64,000 bases of DNA from Brassica napus (Eukaryota; Streptophyta; Magnoliopsida; Brassicales; Brassicaceae): NCBI RefSeq assembly GCF_020379485.1, contig NC_063445.1, forward strand, positions 55,143,422-55,207,421. The letters are read 5' to 3'. The notes beneath the pieces are model-generated. The model had not been told where the DNA came from and ran no database searches. It was given only the letters and a program-made list of their open reading frames with translations. A program made the translations under genes and the position numbers. The number at the start of each line of letters is the position of its first letter. Position 1 is the first letter of the stretch. This document shows, piece by piece, positions 46,261 through 57,359 of this stretch.

Positions 46261-46550
46261 TTTTTTTTTTTTCCAAAAACTCGCAATGTTTTATTTTTAT
46301 TTGTGAAACTTTGAATATTAATTAATATGATTTCAATTTTAATTTTAATTTTATATTTTCGAATTTCAATTTCAAAAATTTTATTTTTTAAAAAAAATTA
46401 ATATTTTTTACATTCAGAGGAAATTAATTATATTTTTTACTCGATCGATCGATGCGTTTTTGGACATATATCCATCGATCGATCTGTTTATAAAAAAACG
46501 TTCGGAATATACCGAGGGACATCTTCCTCGGAATATACCGAGAGACACCT

Positions 46551-46720
46551 TTCCACCAATTGATTTATACGTTCGCACCAATTTAATTATATATGTAATA
46601 GTTACTGACTTTTAATTATTCAATATATATTTATTATTTCATAATATGTAAGAACATATAATACATAAAATAATTTATATATATAATGTTTATCTCGCGC
46701 AAGACGCGGGTCTTTTCTAG
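46551..46720 (+). mobile_element. Helitron 3' terminus
   Basis: CTCGCGCAAGACGCGGGT forms an imperfect hairpin followed by CTTTTCTAG|T, with CTAG at 46717-46720. The 5' end of this Helitron was not found; CACTA 1 may have inserted into it or truncated it. Confidence 0.6.
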
Positions 46721-49612
46721 TATCTTAATAAAATAGAGAGTTTGAATTAATTGGTAGACAGAATAGGCTAGATTCTCGGTTGCAATCTTGAAATATATTA
46801 TTACCTTAATTTTCAAAACTAAACTTTCATCCCAAGTCTTTTTTTTCTCCGAGCTATATATGTTTCCACACCTCTTATATTGCTTCCTAATCTCCTTAAA
46901 AGCCATCGAATGCCTCCATAATTAGTTATCTAAATCATCGTAAACAAATATAACAATATTTATACCACGATCCAAAATATTTTGAGGTATACAAATTATA
47001 ATTTCACGAAAATAATTATATGTCAATAACTAATCTACCATGATTCTGTATGAATCTAACATTCCAATTTAGATTTTTATTAGTTAATATATTGATATAT
47101 TTCGGAAGAGAAAAGGGAATATACCCAAATATCTATACCATACAATCAATAAATATCTTAATGGTTAGATTTCCCTTGTGATATTTAACGTGCCCAACAA
47201 TTTTCGTAACCATATATATTGAGATCCTTCTGCGACTCAATTTCTTCATTCTCATCCCATCACCAAAAAAAAAAATCACAAACAAGAAATGTCGTAACGC
47301 GAGTTGTAACCTGCTTAAGGATGTCAAACTTTACAAAACCGGGTGGAAAGTACGTGTGAAGATGTGTTAGAATAATTTATAAGACCTGACTTAGAAATTT
47401 TGTTGTTATTGCAAATTTCAGTTCCTTAAGAAAGTGGAGTTTATTTTAAGAATTCTTGAACACTGTTGTTATTAATAAGATGGATGTTCTTTTATTGTTA
47501 TTGATTTATTAATCAACAATCAAAATTATGCATTTCTTTATGTTTTCTTTACTACATCAAACACAATCATTCAAGTCAATCAAGAAATAGAACAATCAAG
47601 CGTAAGGCAAATAAAAAGTACAGGCCATCAGCAATCACGCGTACATCTACCACAATCCTAAATGACAAGGTTTTTCTTTTATTGTATGAACTAATCATTT
47701 TTCAATTATACTAACCTTGGTTTTGTCCGCAAGGTTCGCAATTATATTTGGTATTTGAGCTTCTCCCTTAAATGATCTTTCTTCTCCAACATCTAGAATT
47801 CTTATCAATAACACCTACATAACCTGAAAGCATACTAAAACAAAGAATAAAAAAGATTGATTGTTGAACATGTAGTAGTCAAACATGACAGTTATTTTTC
47901 ACAAATAATTACTAAACGAAAGTGAAGATACACTACCTGATATGCAAGACAAGTTTTTTACTCTTTTCTTTCGTCTGTTTCAGTCTCTTTTTTTCTTCAC
48001 TATGTATCTCATATGCAACCGTGTAATCAGTCAATAAATAAAAGTTAGTACATGCCCGAAAGACACATAACAAGCCAAGTCAAAATCTAAACAAGCAAAA
48101 TTAATGGAATAGATACAATATATTAATTTGGTTTGTAAATTATAGGTTTATCTAGTGTAGCTTTAAATCAAAAACATAACTTATTGCAAATGAATGCAAA
48201 CTCATTAACCAATAAATCCTATCTCGACCATATTCTAAATAAGTTATACAACCAATGAATATTCAAAAAAAGAACGTAGAAAATAACAAGCAGAAAGTGT
48301 TTAAGAAAAACAGAAACCTAACTTTGCTTCTTCCATGTCGACCATATTCATCGCTGGTAACATAACAGGAATCAAGAGCACATCAATTTGATCAAATCAT
48401 CTCCTTTTTCTTCTTTTCGGTACCTTGCAATGATTCCAATTTCTGGTCATCATATAATTGAATTTCGATGTATACAAAGACTGTAAATTAACAATGAATT
48501 TACCTATTACATGCGTTGAGAGATTGAAGATTCGTTTACAAATTTTGAAACACTTGGGTGATGGCCAATCTTCTATTAGAGGTGACAGATCTAAGAAAAA
48601 TTGGAACAATGTTTAGGATTAAAAAAACCTAATCATTTACAATCAAAATTGAATAAACAGAATATAAACATTTATACAATAAATCGATGAACAAACTGCT
48701 GAACATGAATTCGTCTTTAGGATTAAAAAAACCTAATAGTTTACAATGAAAATTGAATAAACAGAATATAAACAGTCTAGCCTTTTATACAATAAATCGA
48801 TGAACAAACTGGTGAACATGAATTCGTCTTCCTCATATTTGGTATTTGATTTTTTTTTTTTTTAAGTTATCATTATGAAGATCAGATAAAAGAGAGAGAC
48901 ACCGAAGGGCCAACAGAGAAGTTTAGGAGAAAGCAAAAAGTAGTTGATTTTTCTAAGTAAAGTAACACATTATTTTCCCTGAGTAATTAGTTGGACAAAT
49001 CGACAAAAGGAAAAATATTAATATGGGCAAACTTTTATGTATAATTTGGATACATGATTACTAGCCCAATTCTGTAAATAATTGACATATTAATTCTTTT
49101 ATTATATAGTCTAGCCCAATTTTTTAAATAATTGATATTTTAATTTTTTTTATAAAATAAAGTGAACTACAGTAAATTTTATCTAGCAATTTATGGTTGT
49201 TGTTTCTTTGCGGTGAAAATAAAAACAGAAACTGTAATATATAATATATATATTATATAAAACAATATAATTTTCAAAAATAAAATATCACAAAATTAAT
49301 AATAATTCATAGAAAACTACTGCAAAAAATAAAATCATTTTTAAATAAATAAACAGAAAGCAAGAAGTTAATATATGAATATTACAATTACGTCAATTTG
49401 CATCAAGTTATAAAATTATAAATATACTATTATGTATATATAAAAAAAATATTATCAAACATCTATATTATAAAATAATATATTCTACTCTAAAATGTAG
49501 TTTACAAAACATAAAAATATACATGGACATTTTGTAAATCCAATGATTTATGAGTTTACGTTTAACACAAATTAAATCTAACATCCGCGCGGAGGCACTG
49601 ATCAAAATCTAG
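46721..49612 (+). mobile_element. Helitron-derived region with RPA-like fragment and Helitron 3' end
   Basis: Ends with CATCCGCGCGGAGGC, then ATCAAAATCTAG|T (CTAG at 49609-49612), a typical Brassicaceae Helitron 3' end. A short RPA-like exon lies at 47283-47352. The 5' terminus could not be fixed, so the left boundary is only where the previous terminus stops. A duplicated segment of about 100 bp (around 48610 and 48725: TTAGGATTAAAAAAACC) lies inside. Otherwise AT-rich without genes. Confidence 0.5.
47283..47352 (+). pseudogene. RPA1-like N-terminal fragment
   Basis: Reads LLKDVKLYKTGWKVRVK, matching the start of the first OB fold of Helitron-associated RPA1-like proteins (typically an LK-x-YKT-x-W-x-VxVK pattern). 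A stop soon follows, so it is only a remnant. Confidence 0.65.
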
Positions 49613-51089
49613 TAATTATTATAGTCAAACAGCTCATCACGATTATAGTACTAAGTAGTACTATATTCTTGTGATTATTTTGCCAACTACCATGCTTATC
49701 ATAATTTAAAAGTATGGCTGTTGTTGGTTATGAATGATTGACACAAATGGTCAGACCTTTAATTGACAGCTTGCTTGGTAATAAGCCAAAAGGAAATACT
49801 ATAGACTAATCTTTAAAAACCATAATCATATGAAAGGAAAATAAAATCAAACACGTTACGGGCCGGCCGATCACTTCTAGTATTGCATCTTCCTTGGCTT
49901 TTTCGATCAAGTCTTGTGATTTTCGGTGGACCAACCTGATGACATGATACTCATTTCTGCATTTCCAGTTTACCTGACAAATCCATATATTCATCGCCAA
50001 GTAAATTCATCATTGAGCCAAATATATAGCATCATAGCGAGGTTTATCTTGGACACTAGTATAAAATGGTGTTCCTCTAAAGCCATGCAGAACAACTTCT
50101 TTCCAAGTAGCATAGGGACAAGTAAATAACATGTGACTAATTGTCAAAAAAGCATTTTTACAGCTCTTGTGTGTTTGAATACTTTTGTTTTGGTTTCACT
50201 AGTGGCATCTTAATTATCATTTCCACATGTTTTGCGTCATTGCGTCTTCCGAACTCATTATGTTCTTAATTTCTGTTTATGTAATTATTGCTTAGGGTCT
50301 TTCAGGTTGGAGTCTAGTAACTTGAATACATAGGCCATGTCCTCCTGACTAGGAAGGCATTCAAGACGACATTGTTTTCCGGTTACCCATCTACACTTGT
50401 GGGCCGTGTTGTGTGGGCCGTGTGGCTCAACCCGTGGAGATTCATTCCACTTTTTTTTGGGTAAAAGCTGAGCTCGAGTATTGTTATCCTCGACCTCGAG
50501 GGCCGAAAAGATCATTCGTTGTCTTAGTATACACCAATTTCGGGTCTAAGAAAGAGAAGCATTGGATGCTTTATTGTTTATACTTAGAACCTAGCTAGTA
50601 ATATTATTTTTCAATTTTCTTGTGCAGTACTCTTTGCTTTTAGTGTCACAATCATCCTACTCAGCAACTGTCTTCTTTTTATTATATATGTTTTGTTCTG
50701 TATGAGTGTCATGTTAGCAGCTTTTAAATAAATAGAATGATTGTTCTAACGTTTGGGTAAACCAACTTTGACATTATAATACTATTTCCTTTTTCTTGTG
50801 ACTATGAAACCAAATCTTCCTACAGATTTGAGTATCTTCTATCTTCTTTTTACTTTACTCTATCCATTCACATTTCTAGGAATTATAAATGGTTTATACG
50901 GTTGTTGGGTGTCTACCTGAAATCCATTTATGTATGTATAATTGACAAATCTCAAACTAAGTAGATATGTGAAAATATACATTAGGCATTTTTACTAAAC
51001 AGAAGTATACATATAAGAGTACAAATTGGTAACGATCACATGAAAACATTATAAAAGATACTAAATGCAAGAATCAAGAAAAGGTAATC
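49613..51089. other. 3' flank of the ZFP3 gene, with two exon-like minus-strand frames
   Basis: Two short minus-strand frames have protein-like composition. One, about 49858-49974, is bounded by AG and GT and reads VNWKCRNEYHVIRLVHRKSQ. The other, 50285-50420, ends SQEDMAYVFKLLDSNLKDPKQ-stop. I do not recognise a family for either; they may be fragments of a captured or decayed gene. The rest is AT-rich without features. Confidence 0.35.
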
Positions 51090-51836
51090 TTAGAGCTTGA
51101 GGGACAAGTCTAGCTTCTGTTGCTCATCCTGATTAGTGCTTAACAATACTCCTTCTCCTCTCCATTGTTCAAGAGGCTGCGACCCTACTAGAATTCTTCC
51201 TATGTTGCTTGATGATCTAGCCATGTTATTTTTAGACCGTGAAATTACTGAGGGATCCATCATCATCATGTGATGCTGATGATGATGATGAAAATGATCC
51301 ATTGAAGAAAGTTTACCTATTGCTGGTTGTTGATCAAGAGATTGTCTTGACCAGTTGACATGACCATAGTGATCACCAAACCCGTTATATGAACTTAGCT
51401 TGTGGCTCATCGAATGCGCTTGAATCCCCAAAGACCTGTTGTTGTACTGTCCATGGAAAGGAACTGGAGAGAAACCGTAAGGATGTCCAAAAGCTGAAGC
51501 TGATGCTGCCATTCGTTGCCCTCTCTTTGCCAACGTCCTCTCTCTCTTGTGTGCGTTTTGGTGACCACCAAGTGCTTGTGAGCTATAGAAAGTTCTTTGA
51601 CAGTAGTTGCATGAGAAAATCTTTTGTTCCGTGGATGTATCCGATCCGTTACAACTCTGGCTATCTATGCAGTCGATGAGATTGAGTTCTTGACTAGAAT
51701 CGTTAGCGTCTGCTTCTTCATCTTTGAAACCTTGTTCTTGGCTCTTGTTTAGAGAATCTTGACATGGAAAAGCTGTAGATGAGGAAGCTATGCAAGAGGT
51801 ATCTGAAGGAAGTTGTTTGTCCCTCGAAGTGTCCAT
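51090..51836 (-). CDS. ZFP3: C2H2 zinc-finger transcription factor, ZFP3-like
   Basis: Single exon, 248 residues from the ATG at 51836 (MDTSRDKQ). The open frame continues 75 codons further up but looks like translated 5' UTR with a (GAGA)n tract. One C2H2 finger at residues ~74-96, with C-x2-C, the plant-specific QALGGH and the second His pair (FYSSQALGGHQNAH). A basic tail follows, then a His/Met-rich stretch (~190-205) and a C-terminal LDLSLKL EAR repression motif (242-248). Known members act in the nucleus; Arabidopsis ZFP3 is linked to ABA and light responses in seed germination. The locus order (CYP71B14, PPPDE, ZFP3) supports the assignment. Confidence 0.93.
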   Translation of the reverse strand: MDTSRDKQLPSDTSCIASSSTAFPCQDSLNKSQEQGFKDEEADANDSSQELNLIDCIDSQSCNGSDTSTEQKIFSCNYCQRTFYSSQALGGHQNAHKRERTLAKRGQRMAASASAFGHPYGFSPVPFHGQYNNRSLGIQAHSMSHKLSSYNGFGDHYGHVNWSRQSLDQQPAIGKLSSMDHFHHHHQHHMMMMDPSVISRSKNNMARSSSNIGRILVGSQPLEQWRGEGVLLSTNQDEQQKLDLSLKL

Positions 51837-52124
51837 GAGAGATGAAGAGGGAACAATAATTTTTTGCAAGTGATGATTTCTTCTATCTCTATCTCTCTCT
51901 CTCTTTCTATTATTAATAGCTATGAAAGAAGCTTTTATCTGTAAATGAGAGCAGGAGTAGGTGGTACTAGAAAGGAATAGACAAAGAAAACAGTACTCTA
52001 CAGTATAACATTTTAAGGAGTTTATTGTAATAATATGAAGTGGACCAAAGTAGTGGACCAAAGTACTATGAAGATGAGAGCGAGAGGTAGGTTTGGTTTG
52101 CTGTCACACCCTTCTCACAAAACA

Positions 52125-52386
52125 CTTAGAACATCTTTGTCTAAGGATACTAGAGGGATTCTTAGCGGGTGGATCCTGCGTAGAATCCATTTTTTAAAAA
52201 AAAACTGGTTACCAAAACTATCAAATAGTAGTCGGTCTTTAAGGGTTTTTTACACTGTTCGCGGACTCCACTGACACGTGACGGCCCGCGATTGGTTCGT
52301 TTTTAATTTTTTTTTTCTAAATTCGAAAAAAAAAAAAAAAAAATTAAGAAACCCCAAATTGGGTTCGTAGGATAATGATGCTCTTA
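52125..52386. mobile_element. MITE-like element with imperfect inverted repeats
   Basis: The left end TTAGAACATCTTTGTCTAAGG and the reverse complement of the right end TAAGAGCATCATTATCCTACG are similar over about 20 bp. The interior has poly-T and poly-A runs around a GC-rich ACACGTGACGGCCCGCG core. Size (262 bp) and structure fit a MITE; I could not settle the target duplication or the superfamily. It lies about 290 bp upstream of the ZFP3 start. Confidence 0.6.
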
Positions 52387-52620
52387 AAAGCTAGCTTATT
52401 GGGACTGCACCATCTTACTTACCTCTCTCTCTATATATATATATATATACGTTATTAATAGGACTCTTCCATTTTTGGCTGCTTCCTCCAATAACCTAAT
52501 CCATACATTCATGATTCATGACATATTGACATGTCATCAGGTTAGAACAACCCCTTTAGCCCTTGGCCATGATGATCAATAAGTTGAAAATGATAAATAG
52601 GTAAACCCTTAATCCATAAT

Positions 52621-52692
52621 AATTGAGTATGTGGAGAATTTGCTATATGTGAATATAATTGAGTATGTGGAGAATTTGCTATATGTGAATAT
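52621..52692. repeat. 36-bp tandem duplication
   Basis: AATTGAGTATGTGGAGAATT... is repeated exactly with a 36-bp period (52621 and 52657). Confidence 0.9.
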
Positions 52693-53874
52693 ATAACAGA
52701 CGACAAATGAAAACGAAGCAGTTCTCAAAACAGTTACGAAACTAGTACATCTGATGAAAAGACAGGAGAGGAAAATGACAATATAAATTGAAAAGAATAT
52801 GTTAAAAGAGAAGAAGAAATGGACCATCTAAATTATTTCAGGTCTGTTTATGTCTACTTTATGTAAACTCCACGAGGTAAGTGGTCACTTCTGTTTCCTC
52901 TAGCTTCTCTTGTGGGCCTTTCCTTCATCTTTCTTTGTACTCTATTAAGACCAGACCGTCGAATCACACTAATTACAGATTACTTAGCTTTTACTCGGTT
53001 TAGTCATGCAAGTGTATGCCATGAATAGTTTCTTTTTAATGCCATAGATACTTTGTTCTTATTCCCTTGTTTTTCACATTTTAAATATATACTGGGTGTA
53101 GCAATAAATTCATCTAGAGAAATCTACACTCGTAGAACAACTTGTAAACCATTCAAATTAATTATATTAGTAGCACACTTACATATGCAATGACAACATG
53201 ACCTAAAGAATAGTCTGTCTTTATGAGAGGGATCAACCTTTTCTTTTTGTATGTAATGTTAAAGTAAAAGAGACTTTGAAACTTCCACGTTCTTCTTCTT
53301 CTTTATCATCCAAAGAGTTTAGTAGATTAGTCAATATAAATGTTGGTTTCCCACTTAATTTCATCATGAAATACAACTAGGGTTGCATATAAAAAAGTAG
53401 CTTTGTTCCACCAATAGGGAAACTTTTCTTTTGGAAGGCACGTCAGCAAGATCAAACCCACTTGAGCACCGAGTAAATTTTTTTTTCTTTCTTTATTAAC
53501 ATCTTTGGTTGGATGTATGATATGGTTTCTAACTTTCTAATCTTAAGATGCTACTTACAATTTCCAAAGCTTAGCTTAAAACTCATTCAGCGAAGGAGAG
53601 TTTAAGATCATCTATTGAGCTTGTAGTGAATCGAAAGATCTAATGGTTAGATTGTGTATTTGTCGTACGCGAACTGCGACCTAGTTGGTAGGTCCAACGC
53701 TACAAATGGCCGACACATAAATGAGAAAAACTGCTTCAGAGTTTTTAATCGCTACTAGCTAATTTGTTTTCATATTCATTAAATAGTTTTGCCTATAGTT
53801 ATATTGTATGCTTTTTATAAAAGTATAATCTCGGCTGTCCGGTTAGTTCCGATAGTAACACATTTAGTATTACA

Positions 53875-54079
53875 CTAGGATAAAGATCTGCGCCTTATGC
53901 AGGGTAAGTTTATTTGTATATATTATCGATAGTTTTTTTATATAATTGATCATTTTATTTATATATATAAAATATTTTTTGTTGTTATTATATAATTTAT
54001 TTTCGATGGATCGGATCAATTTTTATTAAAAATAATGGAACAAAACTATAATTAATACATCATGGGTTGATCGGATTAG
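53875..54079 (-). mobile_element. Helitron 3' end (minus strand), interrupted by CACTA 2
   Basis: On the minus strand the sequence reads CTGCATAAGGCGCAG (imperfect hairpin), ATCTTTATC, then CTAG at 53875-53878, followed by T. This is a Helitron 3' end pointing left. The element body should continue to the right, where CACTA 2 has inserted at 54080; the sequence beyond 61698 may be its remainder. Confidence 0.6.
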
Positions 54080-54092
54080 CACTACAAGAAAA

Positions 54093-54375
54093 CAGCGATA
54101 TTCTGACGGACATTCCGACGGAAAATGAAATCCTCGGAATATATCGAGGAATTTCCTCGGAATATACCGACGGGATTCCGAGGAAACTACAGTCCGTCGG
54201 AATATTCCGAGGAAATTCCGAGGAAAACTCTGTTCCTCGGAAAAAACCGATGAATTCCGAGGAAATATTATAGCCGTTGGAGAGCCGTTGGGGGATTTTA
54301 CAAAATTCCGAGGAAATTCCGACGAACTAGTTTTGTCCGTCGGAATTCCGTCGGAATTTCGTCGGTATGTCGGCA
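54093..54375. repeat. Left subterminal repeat cluster of CACTA 2
   Basis: Dense copies of TTCCGAGGAA, CCTCGGAAT and TTCCGTCGGAAT in both orientations. In En/Spm-type elements such subterminal repeats are binding sites for the TNPA protein; that role is inferred here. Confidence 0.85.
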
Positions 54376-54478
54376 GGATTTAAACTATAAATACAAGCAC
54401 TCCTCTTCCTCTTCATTCACTTCATATCTTCATCCTCCCTCTTACTCTATTTACACACGAATTTGATTCATAAAAAAT

Positions 54479-56296
54479 ATGTCTTCTTCAAATTATTTTC
54501 GTTCTTGGATCGATCGACCTCATTTGGATCCGAACACGAGATTGCTTACGGAAGAATACCAACGAGGTATAACTGAATTCATGGGGTTAGTTCACCGAAA
54601 ACCGGAAGCAAAAACAGGTATGTTAAGATGTCCTTGCTCTAATTGTAAAAATAGAAAGGTTATTAAAGAGTGGGATGTTTGGACTCATCTATATTTGAGT
54701 GGGTTTACACGAAGTTACAAAATTTGGTATCATCATGGGGAAACTGATTATGAACATGGTAGTACTAGTGAACCTCAGCCAGCGGTTAGATTAGAAGAAC
54801 CAATTAGAACGGATGTAGATTATGGTTTAGGTACTGAGCAGATGGTAAATGATCATTTTAGAGGGGAAGATTTACCCAATGCAGAAGCTAGGAGATTTTA
54901 TGATATGTTGGATGCTGGAAAGCAACCATTGTACGAAGGTTGCAGAGATGGTCATTCAGCTTTATCATCTGCTACAAGATTGATGGGCATTAAAACAGAT
55001 TATAATTTGGCTGAAGACTGTGTGGATGCGATTGCTGATTTTGTAAAAGGTATTCTACCCGAGGATAATGTAGCTCCTGGTTCATACTACGAGGTTCGGA
55101 AACTCGTAGCTGGTCTTGGTTTATCGTATCAGGTAATAGATGTATGCAGCGACAACTGCATGATTTATTGGAGGGTGGATGAACAGCGGGTTACATGCAA
55201 ATTTTGTGGAAAGCCTCGTTATAAAGATACAATTGGAAGAGTTCCAGTGCCATATAAAAGGATGTGGTATTTACCTTTGACGGAAAGGTTGCAGAGGTTG
55301 TATCTGTCTGAACGCACAGCGCAACCAATGAGATGGCATGCGGAGCACTCAACAGATGGTGAGATCAGACATCCTTCAGATGCAAAAGCGTGGAAGCATT
55401 TCCAATCAAAGTATCCCGACTTTGCGTATGAGAGAAGAAATGTCTACCTTGGATTATGTACTGATGGTTTCAGTCCGTTTGGCAAGAGTGGAAGACAGTA
55501 TTCTCTATGGCCCGTCATTCTTACACCATACAACCTCCCCCCAAACTTGTGCTTGCGACGAGAGTTTTTGTTTCTCTCGATTCTCGTTCCCGGACCAGAG
55601 CATCCTAAGAGATCACTTGATGTGTTTCTTCAGCCACTAATATATGAGTTGCAACAACTATGGGCTCAAGGTGCTGAAACATACGATGTTTCGTGTAAAG
55701 AAAACTTTCAAATGCGGGCAGTACTAATGTGGACAATAAGTGATTTTCCAGCATATGGTATGTTGTCTGGATGGACAACGCATGGAAGGCTATCATGTCC
55801 ATATTGTCAAGATAACACTGATGCTTTCCAACTAAAGCACGGAAGGAAAACGTGTTGGTTTGACTGTCACAGGAGATTCCTACCACCTGATCATCCATAT
55901 CGTAGGAGTAGGAATTTGTTTACGAAGAACAAGAGGGTGTTTGACAGTCCACCTCCGGAAATTTGTGGGAAAGATTTGAAGATACAACTAAGAGATTTTG
56001 GTGCAGAAAGGACGCCAGAAGTCGGTGGACATGAGCGTTTTCCGGTAGATGCTGTTGGAGAACTACATAACTGGCACAAAAAAAGTATTTTCTGGGATCT
56101 GCCATACTGGGAGGATCATCTGCTAAGGCATAATTTAGATGTCATGCATATTGAGAAGAACTTTTTTGACAATCTCATGAACATGATCCTTAATGTTCAA
56201 GGTAAAACAAAGGATAATTTGAAGTCAAGACTGGATTTAGTCGATATATGTGCTCGTTCAGAACTTCATGTTGATGAGAATGGTTGTCCCGTATAG
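54479..56296 (+). CDS. TNP2-type CACTA transposase, C-terminally truncated (605 aa)
   Basis: Transposase-associated domain at residues 9-90 with a CPCSNC zinc motif (51-56); Transposase_21/TNP2 core from ~230, with a C-x2-C pair (CKFCGKPRY, 240-248), LCTDGFSPF (~327), the SCPYC cluster (~439) and LDVMHIEKN (553-561). TNP2 proteins continue well beyond VDENG; here the frame ends after NGCPV because other sequence replaces the 3' half from about 56286. A TATA-like CTATAAATA is at 54385, about 90 bp upstream. It would cut and join the element ends, but the missing C-terminal part makes activity doubtful. Confidence 0.9.
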   Translation: MSSSNYFRSWIDRPHLDPNTRLLTEEYQRGITEFMGLVHRKPEAKTGMLRCPCSNCKNRKVIKEWDVWTHLYLSGFTRSYKIWYHHGETDYEHGSTSEPQPAVRLEEPIRTDVDYGLGTEQMVNDHFRGEDLPNAEARRFYDMLDAGKQPLYEGCRDGHSALSSATRLMGIKTDYNLAEDCVDAIADFVKGILPEDNVAPGSYYEVRKLVAGLGLSYQVIDVCSDNCMIYWRVDEQRVTCKFCGKPRYKDTIGRVPVPYKRMWYLPLTERLQRLYLSERTAQPMRWHAEHSTDGEIRHPSDAKAWKHFQSKYPDFAYERRNVYLGLCTDGFSPFGKSGRQYSLWPVILTPYNLPPNLCLRREFLFLSILVPGPEHPKRSLDVFLQPLIYELQQLWAQGAETYDVSCKENFQMRAVLMWTISDFPAYGMLSGWTTHGRLSCPYCQDNTDAFQLKHGRKTCWFDCHRRFLPPDHPYRRSRNLFTKNKRVFDSPPPEICGKDLKIQLRDFGAERTPEVGGHERFPVDAVGELHNWHKKSIFWDLPYWEDHLLRHNLDVMHIEKNFFDNLMNMILNVQGKTKDNLKSRLDLVDICARSELHVDENGCPV

Positions 56297-56845
56297 CAAT
56301 GAGCCAATGAGGCGTGTCGCATATCTCAGTACTGGGCTCCGGATAAGTGACTCCTTTGCCTGAGAAGATCTATAAACCCCTGTGCCAATCGTTTCCCAGA
56401 AGTTCAACAGCTCTGAAGTCCAATAAAGACCATATGTCCTCTCCCCCGCACTCAATCCAAATAGTCCGCAGAGGTCTGTGAAAGATACCTCATAGTATAC
56501 TTTCTGCACTACGAATGCCAGAAAACCTTCCTGATGGCTATCATCGGGACGGGTGACGTATGCGGATGCTATGAACTGGCGTACCAACTCCGGATAAGTG
56601 GGTTCCTTGAGGTTGCATAGTTGGCCTAGACCCATGTTCTGGAACAGTCCTTCAATGTCTGCTTTGATTCCCAATATTGTCATCGTCTCAGGACATGCTA
56701 GTTGTGTAGCCGGAACGGCTACCTTCTTCATGTTGTTGTAGTGGGTGGTATCAGACTTATCCCACTTCTTTGGCCTTTGCTTCTCCAGCTGTGACGAACC
56801 CGCTTCTTGTGTGTTTTTCTTTGCTGATGTTTTCGTGCGCTTCAT
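56258..56845 (-). CDS. ATHILA ORF-1-like protein captured in CACTA 2, antisense to TNP2 (195 aa, truncated)
   Basis: The frame starts MKRTKTSAKK at 56845. It matches the core of the Athila env-position protein at 8502-10388 in layout: a basic N-terminus, a YPELVRQFIAS block, VYYEVSFTDLCGLFGLS, and SPVLRYATRLIGSLLYG. Its last residues (INMKF) are read from TNP2 antisense sequence, so the original C-terminus is lost at the joint near 56286. An acceptor (TTTTGTAG) sits 3 bp before the ATG and a donor (GACAG|GTATAC) at 57155, so the gene has a leader intron of 307 bp. Function unknown. Confidence 0.65.
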   Translation of the reverse strand: MKRTKTSAKKNTQEAGSSQLEKQRPKKWDKSDTTHYNNMKKVAVPATQLACPETMTILGIKADIEGLFQNMGLGQLCNLKEPTYPELVRQFIASAYVTRPDDSHQEGFLAFVVQKVYYEVSFTDLCGLFGLSAGERTYGLYWTSELLNFWETIGTGVYRSSQAKESLIRSPVLRYATRLIGSLLYGTTILINMKF

Positions 56846-57155
56846 TCTCTACAAAATAGAATCATTGCTCTCAACATGGTTATAATCAATTAAGAAGGCA
56901 AAGCTGAACATGAAAATGAAAAGCAAAATCGAGTTGTGATAAAAAAAAACGAAATTGAAAAAAATTCTCTATCCCTAAATCATCTCAAATCATGTTCCAA
57001 ACTCGTTGATCACAGACAATTGTGTTCTATTCCATGTTTAAACATTTGTTTCATGCATATTTGATCAAGGAATCAACACGGAAATAAGAAATTCACAAAA
57101 CCCAAAAAATTGCTCAAGAACACGATTTCAGAATGTGGAGATTCGCGGAGTATAC

Positions 57156-57345
57156 CTGTCTTAGGGTGAAGACGAGTGTAGGAATCAGGTAGAACTCGAA
57201 AAATCAAGTGGAATAGAGCCCAAAATTGTTCAAATCGGATGATTATAGAGAGAGAAAGGGGGGGGGGCGAATTATAGGGGAAATCGGAGGGGATGAGAGT
57301 TCTAAGGTTTAGATCAAAAAAAGGTCGGGTTTTGCCTTATAATTC
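57156..57345 (-). promoter_or_regulatory. Leader exon and promoter-like sequence of the captured ATHILA-like gene
   Basis: On the minus strand this holds a pyrimidine-rich leader ending CCTAAGACAG|GTATAC, with a poly-C run (57260-57268) and TATAATTC-type motifs (about 57275 and 57340). It suggests the captured segment brought its own transcription start. Start site not determined. Confidence 0.4.
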
Positions 57346-57359
57346 TGTTTTCCGAACAC

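Larger units (their letters stand above)
43446..46550 (+). mobile_element. CACTA element 1, internally deleted and 3'-truncated
   Basis: Begins with the inverted-repeat end CACTACAAGAAAACA at 43446. Its sequence tracks CACTA element 2 but skips large parts: the TNP2 frame breaks off near 44185, and the TNPA gene is fused from its second exon directly to its last. Subterminal TTCCGAGGAA repeats and ATCGATCGAT arrays are present. Recognisable sequence ends near 46550 with no right inverted repeat, so it cannot move by itself and may be immobile. Confidence 0.88.
51837..53874. promoter_or_regulatory. Upstream region of ZFP3
   Basis: About 2 kb of AT-rich sequence. It has a CT/GA microsatellite in the 5' UTR (51885-51908), a MITE-like element (52125-52386), a TA microsatellite (about 52432-52450) and a 36-bp tandem duplication (52621-52692). 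No other gene is recognised. Confidence 0.55.

Noticed and set aside
51837..52061. N-terminal extension of the ZFP3 frame by 75 codons
   Set aside because: The extra residues are partly encoded by a GA microsatellite and look like 5' UTR. The family usually starts shortly before the acidic region and the finger.
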